From Candidatus Mediterraneibacter stercorigallinarum (GTDB taxonomy: Bacteria > Bacillota > Clostridia > Lachnospirales > Lachnospiraceae): DNA of 10,737 nt. The stretch is taken from assembly GCA_019116185.1 (NCBI GenBank), contig DXCD01000214.1:1-10737 (forward strand), given 5' to 3'. The position numbers were made by a program, and so were the translations under genes. Of the stretch, positions 6,034 to 10,737 are shown piece after piece. Numbering within the stretch: the stretch's first letter is position 1; every line of letters begins with the position of its first letter. The notes below the pieces were generated by a model, which did not search any database, was not told where the DNA came from, and saw nothing but the letters and a program-made list of their open reading frames with translations.

Positions 6034-7920
6034 CTACCATTCCACATGTATTGCACCAAACGCGCACGCGCTCTCGCAGGCGCCGCACTTGATACATCTG
6101 TCAGTGTCGATCACAAACGGTTCTTTGATCTTGCCGCTGATCGCGTCAGCCGGACAGTTCCTTGCACACTTGGAACATCCTTTGCACCGCTCAGGGCTGA
6201 TAACATACCGTTTCATAGCTGTACATGTATGGGATTCACACCTCTTGTCCACCACATGCGCCACATACTCGTCCCTGAAGACCTTCAGCGTACTCATAAC
6301 CGGCAGTGCTGCGCTCTTTCCGAGTCCGCACAGCGCGGTCTCCGTGATCATGGTCGCCAGCTCTTCCAGCAGATCCAGATCCTCCATCTTTCCGTTTCCG
6401 GCGACAATACGTTCCAGGATCTCCAGCATCCGTTTCGTTCCCTCACGGCATGGCACGCATTTTCCGCAGCTTTCGTTCTGTGTGAAGTTCATAAAGAACC
6501 TTGCCACCTCTACCATACAGGTGTTGTTGTCCATGACAACAAGGCCTCCGGAACCGATCATTGCCCCCATCTTCTTCAGGGAATCAAAGTCCAGGCTCAC
6601 GTTCAGGTGCTCATCTGTCAGACAGCCGCCGGAAGGCCCGCCGATCTGCACTGCCTTGAACGCGGCGTCTCCTTTGATGCCTCCGCCGATGTCGAAAATA
6701 ACTTCCTTCAGCGTTGTTCCCATCGGCACTTCGATCAGTCCGGTATGCTTCACGCTTCCTGTCAGGGCAAATGCCTTCGTGCCCGGGCTGTTCTCCGGCC
6801 CGATGCTCTTGAACCAGTCCGCGCCCTCCATAATGATCATGGGCACATTGGCAAATGTCTCCACATTATTTAATACGGTCGGTTTCCCGAACAGTCCCTG
6901 TTCTACTGTCCTCGGAGGTTTCACTCGCGGCATTCCCCGGTTGCCTTCGATGGACGCGGTCAGGGCGCTTCCCTCGCCGCAGACAAACGCGCCGGCTCCA
7001 CGGTTGATATGCAGGCGGAAAGAAAAATCAGTTCCCAGGATATGATCTCCGAGAAGTCCGCATTCCTCAGCCTGAGCGATCGCCAGCTTCAGACGGCTGA
7101 CCGCCAACGGATACTCCGCACGCACATAGATGTATCCTTCTTTCGCCCCCACCGCGTAAGCCGCAAGCATCATGCCCTCGATCATCTTGTGGGGATCTCC
7201 TTCCATGATGCTCCGGTCCATGAACGCGCCCGGGTCTCCCTCATCGCCGTTACATACTACATACCGCTCTTTCTCCTGCTGCCGCGCCACCTGGGTCCAC
7301 TTGTACCCCGTTGGGAAGCCGCCGCCCCCGCGCCCGCGCAGATTCGAGTCTGACACTTCTTTGATGACATCCTCGGGCTTCATCTCGAAAAGCGCCTTCT
7401 CCAGCGCCTTATAACCGCCCGTGGATATGTACTCCTGAATATGCTCTGCATCGATATGCCCGCAGTTCCTCAGCACGTTTCTCGTCTGTTTCTTATAGAA
7501 AGGAATGTCTTCCTGTTTCTTGTACTCAATTCCGTCCTGTTTGAAAAGAAGATGACGGATAACGTCTCCCTTCTCAATGGTCCTGTGGAAGATCTCATCG
7601 CAGTCTTCAAGCTGCACCTTTGTATAAAGGATGCCCTGTGGTTCGATCCTCATAAGCGGTCCCATCTCGCAGAAACCGTGGCATCCGCTCTTCTTCACGC
7701 CGATCTCTCCGTCCCCGTGAGCAATCTCCGGCCCGAAGTGGACTTCCACATCCGGATGCTCCTTCACCAGCTCACACATACGTTCATATATCTTTCCTGA
7801 TCCTCCTGCCAGACATCCGGTCCCGGCGCAGATCAGAATCCTGCATTTACTGTTCTCGATCTGTGCTTTTGAAGCCTCGCGCACCTGTTCGAGAGCTTCT
7901 CTGTTCTCTATTCTGTCCAT
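6034..7920 (-). CDS. hydB: NuoF-like flavoprotein subunit of bifurcating [FeFe]-hydrogenase, HydB/HndC type
   Basis: A 628-residue NAD(P)H/FMN subunit. The N-terminal thioredoxin-like [2Fe-2S] domain has Cys31, 36, 80 and 84. The NuoF core carries the nucleotide-binding GRGGGGFPTGYKW (196-208) and FMN-side GDEGDPGAFMDR (225-236). A [4Fe-4S] site is at SCGKCVPC (Cys485, 488, 491) with Cys531. The C-terminus is a 2[4Fe-4S] ferredoxin domain (Cys579, 582, 585, 589 and Cys609, 612, 615, 619). This domain order is the usual one for HydB/HndC and separates it from plain complex I NuoF. It is the proposed bifurcation centre, splitting electrons between NAD(P)H and ferredoxin. The gene starts five bases after the stop of hydC and ends 12 bases before hydA. 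Formate-dehydrogenase-linked NuoF homologues are an alternative in general, but the adjacent H-cluster subunit settles the assignment. Confidence 0.95.
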   Translation of the reverse strand: MDRIENREALEQVREASKAQIENSKCRILICAGTGCLAGGSGKIYERMCELVKEHPDVEVHFGPEIAHGDGEIGVKKSGCHGFCEMGPLMRIEPQGILYTKVQLEDCDEIFHRTIEKGDVIRHLLFKQDGIEYKKQEDIPFYKKQTRNVLRNCGHIDAEHIQEYISTGGYKALEKALFEMKPEDVIKEVSDSNLRGRGGGGFPTGYKWTQVARQQEKERYVVCNGDEGDPGAFMDRSIMEGDPHKMIEGMMLAAYAVGAKEGYIYVRAEYPLAVSRLKLAIAQAEECGLLGDHILGTDFSFRLHINRGAGAFVCGEGSALTASIEGNRGMPRVKPPRTVEQGLFGKPTVLNNVETFANVPMIIMEGADWFKSIGPENSPGTKAFALTGSVKHTGLIEVPMGTTLKEVIFDIGGGIKGDAAFKAVQIGGPSGGCLTDEHLNVSLDFDSLKKMGAMIGSGGLVVMDNNTCMVEVARFFMNFTQNESCGKCVPCREGTKRMLEILERIVAGNGKMEDLDLLEELATMITETALCGLGKSAALPVMSTLKVFRDEYVAHVVDKRCESHTCTAMKRYVISPERCKGCSKCARNCPADAISGKIKEPFVIDTDRCIKCGACESACAFGAIHVEW

Positions 7921-7925
7921 ACGCC

Positions 7926-8399
7926 CTAAACTCCTCTCAACTCTCGAATCAAATCAGCCGCCGCGTCCGGAGTCATCGCCGGATATACCTTATCGTTCAC
8001 TGTCATGACCGGGGCAAGTCCGCATGCGCCGAGGCAGGAAACTGTCTCAATGGTAAACATCATATCATCTGTGGTCGCCTTATCCGCCGACAGTCCCAGT
8101 TCGCTGTACAGTCTCTCAAGGATCGGAATGGATTTGCGCACATGACAGGCAGTGCCGTCACAGACCTTGATCACAAATCTGCCCTTCGGCTCAAAGGAAA
8201 AATTCTCATAAAATGTTGCCACGCTGTACGCCTTCGCCTCATTAATGCCAAGCTTCCCCGCCACATAATTAAGAAGCTCCGGCGGAAGGTAGCGGTATTC
8301 CGTCTGGATGTCCTGGATGATCGGGATCAATGAAGCCTGGTCTGAACCGTGCTCTGCAATGATCTCATCCGTCTTGTCATAGTAGCTCTGATCTAACAT
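7926..8399 (-). CDS. hydC: NuoE-like [2Fe-2S] subunit of bifurcating [FeFe]-hydrogenase, HydC/HndA type
   Basis: A 157-residue thioredoxin-like [2Fe-2S] protein of the NuoE family. Ligands are Cys80 and Cys85 (C-x4-C, in KVCDGTACH) and Cys122 and Cys126 (C-x3-C, in SCLGACGLAP). The N-terminal helical region (IIQDIQTEYRYLP...VATFYENF) is standard for NuoE/HndA. Length is normal. It passes electrons within the trimeric hydrogenase next to the NuoF-like subunit. The ATG at 8399 has a strong AAGGAGG six bases upstream, and it is first in the operon behind a TATAAT promoter and a Rex-like element. The order NuoE-NuoF-H-cluster subunit is the one seen in Thermotoga hydCBA. Confidence 0.94.
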   Translation of the reverse strand: MLDQSYYDKTDEIIAEHGSDQASLIPIIQDIQTEYRYLPPELLNYVAGKLGINEAKAYSVATFYENFSFEPKGRFVIKVCDGTACHVRKSIPILERLYSELGLSADKATTDDMMFTIETVSCLGACGLAPVMTVNDKVYPAMTPDAAADLIRELRGV

Positions 8400-8430
8400 G
8401 GGATACCTCCTTTAATCTCTTTGTGTAATA

Positions 8431-8448
8431 TCGATAAAAAATTATCAA
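8431..8448. promoter_or_regulatory. Candidate Rex operator at the hydrogenase promoter
   Basis: On the minus strand TTGATAATTTTTTATCGA matches 11 of 14 defined positions of the clostridial Rex box (TTGTTAAnnnnTTAACAA). It begins about three bases after the predicted transcription start, a normal repressor position. Rex is the NADH/NAD+ sensor known to control fermentative and hydrogen genes in Firmicutes, so the target makes sense. The run of A/T raises the chance of a coincidental match. Confidence 0.45.
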
Positions 8449-8457
8449 TCACCACCT

Positions 8458-8486
8458 ATTATATGGCAGATTTGACACATAATCAA
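8458..8486 (-). promoter_or_regulatory. Predicted promoter of the hydrogenase operon
   Basis: On the minus strand a perfect -10 TATAAT (8458-8463) lies 17 bases downstream of TTGATT (8481-8486, four of six -35 matches). The start would be near 8451, leaving a leader of about 50 bases to the HydC ATG at 8399. Confidence 0.7.
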
Positions 8487-8501
8487 TATGAAGGGTGTTA
8501 T
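8472..8501 (+). promoter_or_regulatory. Possible divergent plus-strand promoter
   Basis: A perfect TTGACA (8472-8477) is followed after 18 bases by TGTTAT (8496-8501, four of six). It lies inside the hydrogenase promoter spacer but points the other way, toward the muramidase gene, which would then have a leader of about 245 bases. Another plus-strand TATAAT at 8637-8642 lacks a -35 at proper spacing. Tentative. Confidence 0.25.
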
Positions 8502-8547
8502 GTTCTGACTTTAATACACAAATGTAAAATTCATTCTCTCATCCATT

Positions 8548-8655
8548 TTATGCAAATAGATATTGATATTTTCTGCGCTGCTGCAGCAGGATCTCCCGTA
8601 CCCTGTCTTTGACTTCCCTCGGATAATCCACCGTCGTATAATTCCTTTCACTCAT
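8548..8655 (-). CDS. Possible small protein, 35 residues (unrecognised)
   Basis: A minus-strand ATG at 8655 opens a 35-codon frame ending in TAA at 8548. The peptide is strongly charged and likely helical in its middle (YPREVKDRVREILLQQRRKY), which reads more like protein than a random frame. I do not recognise it. The ribosome binding site is poor: only a GGCG-type stretch lies before the ATG. The frame is open a little further upstream to a TAG near 8728 without another ATG. It lies upstream of the hydrogenase promoter, in the same direction. It could be a true small gene, a remnant of a longer gene, or chance. Low confidence. Confidence 0.25.
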   Translation of the reverse strand: MSERNYTTVDYPREVKDRVREILLQQRRKYQYLFA

Positions 8656-8751
8656 CCGAACGCCTGTTAGATTTCCCGCATATATTAAACCAAACCCGGC
8701 GGCTCTTTTCTGACGCCTTCCGGGAATCTATCTAAGAAAGGTTTGATCTCT

Positions 8752-9732
8752 ATGAGTATAAAAGGACTTGATGTCAGTGAATTTCAGGGCACAGTTGACT
8801 GGGAGCGGGTCAAGGCCGCGGGATACCAGTTTGCCATGCTCCGTGCCGGATATGGTTTCGGCACAGTAGATAAGCAGTTTCACAGAAATGCATCCGAATG
8901 CAACCGCATCGGACTGCCCATCGGCGTCTACTGGTTCTGCTACGCGGTCAGCCCCCAGACCGCCGCGCAGGAAGCAGACGGATGCCTGAACACGATATCC
9001 GGCTACCGCCTGGATTATCCTGTCTGCTACGATATTGAGCAGGCTTCCGTGGCTTACGCCGCCGGGGAAGGCGTGACCATGACCGCGCCTCTCGCTCAGC
9101 AGGTCGTGACGAGCTTCTGCAATCGGATCGAAAACAATGGCTATTATGCCATGTTCTACACAAACCGTAATTTCCTTGACACCTATCTGGGAAGCTCACT
9201 CCCTGAACGCTATGCATTCTGGTATGCCCGCTATGCCGACAGCTTTGACGGAACAAACTGCGGCATGTGGCAGTACACGAGCCAGGGCAGTATTCCCGGC
9301 ATCTCCGGCGATGTGGACCTGGATATCGGATATGTAGATTATCCCGCCGCGATTAAAGCCGCCGGCCTCAATCACCTGGACGGCAGCAGTCCGGCTCCTT
9401 CACCATCTCCTTCTCCGGATTTCATCACCTATGTGATCCAGCCCGGAGACACCTTAAGCGGCATCGCCCTGCGTTACGGTACTACAGTGAGCGCGCTTTC
9501 CTCGCTGAACGGCATTTCCGACCCGGACCTGATCTATGCGGGAAATACTCTGCGCGTGCCCGAAAACGGAAGTTCCGGCAGCTCGGGAGCGCAGTATTAT
9601 ACCATCCGGCCCGGAGACACCCTGAGCGGCATTGCAGTCAAATTCGGCACCACGGTAAGCGCGCTTTCCTCGCTGAACGGCATCTCCAACCCGGATCTGA
9701 TCTATGCTGGGAATACGATCAGAGTGCGGTAA
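8752..9732 (+). CDS. GH25 muramidase (lysozyme) with two C-terminal LysM repeats
   Basis: A 326-residue peptidoglycan hydrolase. The GH25 domain (about residues 3-205) opens with KGLDVSEFQG (Asp7) and carries the catalytic D-x-E pair Asp94/Glu96 in CYDIEQ, then WYARYAD and GDVDLD near its end. A Ser/Pro linker (about 212-223) leads to LysM 1 (226-269), a Gly/Ser linker (about 271-280), and LysM 2 (282-325). GH25 enzymes cut the N-acetylmuramic acid to N-acetylglucosamine bond; LysM binds glycan. No signal peptide is visible: the enzyme fold starts within five residues of the Met, as in phage endolysins. Export would need a holin, lysis, or an unusual route. I chose ATG 8752 with AAGAAAGG ten bases upstream; an in-frame TTG at 8743 has that same site too close. 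No phage structural genes are nearby. It stands alone, followed by a stem-loop. Confidence 0.92.
   Translation: MSIKGLDVSEFQGTVDWERVKAAGYQFAMLRAGYGFGTVDKQFHRNASECNRIGLPIGVYWFCYAVSPQTAAQEADGCLNTISGYRLDYPVCYDIEQASVAYAAGEGVTMTAPLAQQVVTSFCNRIENNGYYAMFYTNRNFLDTYLGSSLPERYAFWYARYADSFDGTNCGMWQYTSQGSIPGISGDVDLDIGYVDYPAAIKAAGLNHLDGSSPAPSPSPSPDFITYVIQPGDTLSGIALRYGTTVSALSSLNGISDPDLIYAGNTLRVPENGSSGSSGAQYYTIRPGDTLSGIAVKFGTTVSALSSLNGISNPDLIYAGNTIRVR
9427..9558 (+). repeat. LysM repeat unit 1
   Basis: This 132-base unit encodes a 44-residue LysM domain and recurs 168 bases downstream. The two units differ at 8 of 44 residues (about 82% identity) and share an exact run of 26 bases, which indicates recent internal duplication or homogenisation. 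Confidence 0.85.
9595..9726 (+). repeat. LysM repeat unit 2
   Basis: Second copy of the 132-base LysM unit, ending one codon before the stop of the muramidase gene. Most changes against unit 1 are conservative (L/V, R/K, Y/F, D/N, L/I). Confidence 0.85.
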
Positions 9733-9787
9733 CCGCTTCTGATATTTCCGTCTGAAACCAGAGCGCAGCATCACATACCGAAAGAAA

Positions 9788-9826
9788 CGCCGCAGGTCTC
9801 CATAACAGAAGACCTGCGGCGCCTTT
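9788..9826. terminator. Perfect 12-bp stem-loop after the muramidase gene
   Basis: Arms 9788-9799 and 9810-9821 pair perfectly (GC-rich, 12 bp) around a 10-base loop. It lies 56 bases past the stop at 9732. The plus-strand T tract is short (CCTTTG); the minus strand has TTTCTTT after the stem, so it may act both ways. Confidence 0.65.
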
Positions 9827-9846
9827 GTACACCCGGGAGCCGAGTC

Positions 9847-9875
9847 TTGTATTTTCTATATCACGGTGATAAAAT
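9847..9875 (+). promoter_or_regulatory. Possible promoter of the Gfo/Idh/MocA gene with a small palindrome
   Basis: TTGTAT (9847-9852, three of six) and TAAAAT (9870-9875, five of six) are 17 bases apart, and TG one base before the -10 makes an extended -10. A perfect palindrome TATCACGGTGATA (9859-9871) overlaps the -10 and could be an operator. Leader would be about 95 bases. Tentative. Confidence 0.35.
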
Positions 9876-9975
9876 TTTTAATAACCTTCAAAAACTCATT
9901 TCACAGGCTTACTTGACAGACAGCTCCCCGAAAAGAAACTGTCTGAAATTTATTTTCAGGAGGTACATAACTAAA

Positions 9976-10737
9976 ATGGATGCAATCAAAACAGCAATTA
10001 TCGGCATGGGAAATATGGGCAGCCAATATGCCGCTTATCTTCTTTCAGGAAAAGTCCCGGGAATGGAGCTCGCCGCAGTCACCCGCGTGCGTCCGGAACA
10101 GCTGCTCGCCCTGGATCTGGCTCTCCCGGAAGATCTTCCGGTCTTTTCTTCCGCTGATGCATTATTCGACGCTCTGGACGCAGGCAGAATCCGCCTGGAC
10201 GCTGTCATCATCGCTACGCCGCACCGGCTTCACGCGGAACAGAGTATCGCTGCTATGAAGCGGGGACTCCATGTTCTGTGCGACAAACCCGCCGGAATAT
10301 ACAGCCGCCAGGCAAGGCTCATGGAGGAATCCAGACCGGGCAGCCTCGTCTGTGCTTATATTTTCCACCAACGCACATTTCCCTCTTACCGCCGGATCCG
10401 TCAAATCGTGCACAGCAAAATCCTGGGAAATCTGAAACGGGTAAGCTGGACCGCGACTGACTGGTACCGCTCTAACGCTTATTACCAGAGTTCTTCCTGG
10501 AGAGGCACCTGGAAACTGGACGGAGGCGGCACGCTGCTGAACCAGTGTCCCCACAACCTTGATCTGCTCCAGTGGATCTGCGGCATGCCTGCCCGCACCC
10601 ACCCATGCGTTCTGCCATAATGGGAAGTACCATCCCATCGAAGTGGAGGATGAAGTGACCGCCTATATGGAATGGGATGATGGAGCATCCGGTGTCTTTA
10701 TCGCTTCCACCGGTGAAGCTCCCGGCGTAAACCGTCT
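9976..10737 (+). pseudogene. Gfo/Idh/MocA-family NAD(P)-dependent oxidoreductase, frameshifted and cut by the right edge
   Basis: The first frame runs from ATG 9976 (AGGAGGT at 9958-9964) to a stop at 10618-10620, 214 residues. It has the Rossmann dinucleotide motif GMGNMG (10-15), the family's E/D-K-P motif as CDKPAG (Asp103, Lys104, Pro105), and GGGTLLNQCPHNLDLLQW (183-200) with His193, where family catalytic and substrate residues lie. After CGMPAR the frame goes out of register. From 10604 the +1 frame continues as HAFCHNGKYHPIEVEDEV and on through ASGVFIASTGEAPGVNRL to the window end, which is the expected continuation of the same protein. One extra C in the CCC at 10602-10604 explains it. 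The usual family length is about 350-390 residues, so an intact product is not made unless the base is a sequencing error or frameshifting occurs. Such enzymes oxidise or reduce sugars, inositols or related substrates; the substrate here is unknown. Confidence 0.85.

Larger units (their letters stand above)
8400..8751. other. Intergenic region between the divergent hydrogenase operon and muramidase gene
   Basis: This gap of about 350 bases holds the hydrogenase promoter, the Rex-like element, a possible plus-strand promoter and a possible 35-residue minus-strand ORF. The part from 8400 to about 8575 is AT-rich, while 8576-8740 is closer to coding-like composition. I see no tRNA, riboswitch or mobile-element end in it. 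Confidence 0.6.

Noticed and set aside
5914..7045. Two long plus-strand ORFs (5914-6873 and 6020-7045) antisense to hydB
   Set aside because: Both mirror the NuoF-like gene and lack plausible starts or domains; such antisense frames are common in GC-rich coding DNA.
8421..8612. 63-codon plus-strand ORF in the hydrogenase upstream region
   Set aside because: It overlaps the predicted hydrogenase promoter and Rex-like site, has no ribosome binding site, and its translation is low-complexity and Cys/Ile-rich without any family resemblance.
8637..8642. Perfect plus-strand TATAAT upstream of the muramidase gene
   Set aside because: The nearest good -35 (TTGACT, 8609-8614) is 22 bases away, too far for a normal promoter.
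1..10737. CRISPR array, tRNA/rRNA genes, insertion sequences or attachment sites
   Set aside because: I saw no regularly spaced repeats, cloverleaf or rRNA-like sequence, transposase motifs or terminal inverted repeats by eye on either strand.

Overview
The window looks like a chromosomal segment of an anaerobic gut-type Clostridia, most likely Lachnospiraceae. The basis is moderate-to-high GC, strong AGGAGG ribosome binding sites, a trimeric bifurcating-type [FeFe]-hydrogenase operon, and a CydDC-like ABC pair with no cydAB in view. The family assignment is inference from gene content and protein style; nothing in the window names a species.

Layout, left to right. Positions 1-3312 hold a minus-strand gene train, read from 3312 down to 1. 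It encodes a DUF454 (YbaN-like) membrane protein, a Cys-rich YgbA-type protein (nitrous oxide-stimulated promoter family) on a GTG start, a CydD-like ABC half-transporter, and a CydC-like partner that overlaps it by 4 bp and runs off the left edge. The promoter region of this train (3390-3500) is the most information-dense non-coding stretch. It has a good -35/-10 pair, a near-perfect Fur-type 7-1-7 palindrome, a weaker Fur-like site over the -35, and a perfect 10-bp-arm palindrome just downstream of the predicted start, whose arms match DtxR/IdeR half sites but are spaced unusually. A terminator (about 3522-3562) separates it from a minus-strand CDP-alcohol phosphatidyltransferase gene (3610-4191).

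Positions 4208-8399 hold a minus-strand hydrogenase operon: NuoE-like HydC/HndA, NuoF-like HydB/HndC, then the H-cluster catalytic subunit HydA/HndD, closed by a strong stem-loop terminator. Its promoter has a perfect TATAAT, followed by an 18-bp element resembling a clostridial Rex site. The three subunits together suit NAD(P)H- and ferredoxin-coupled H2 production or uptake in a fermenter. No HydEFG maturases are in the window.

Positions 8400-8751 are mostly non-coding: the hydrogenase promoter, a possible 35-residue minus-strand small ORF, and possible promoter elements for the next gene. The plus strand then carries a GH25 muramidase with two near-identical LysM repeats (8752-9732), a perfect 12-bp stem-loop, and a Gfo/Idh/MocA-family dehydrogenase (from 9976). 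The dehydrogenase frame is broken by one apparent extra base near 10602-10604, and its homologous reading continues in another frame to the right edge.

The best candidate for something under-described is the DUF454 - YgbA - CydDC-like operon with its composite metal-regulator-like control region. I infer an iron-linked or nitrosative/redox-stress export module; the sequence does not prove that function.
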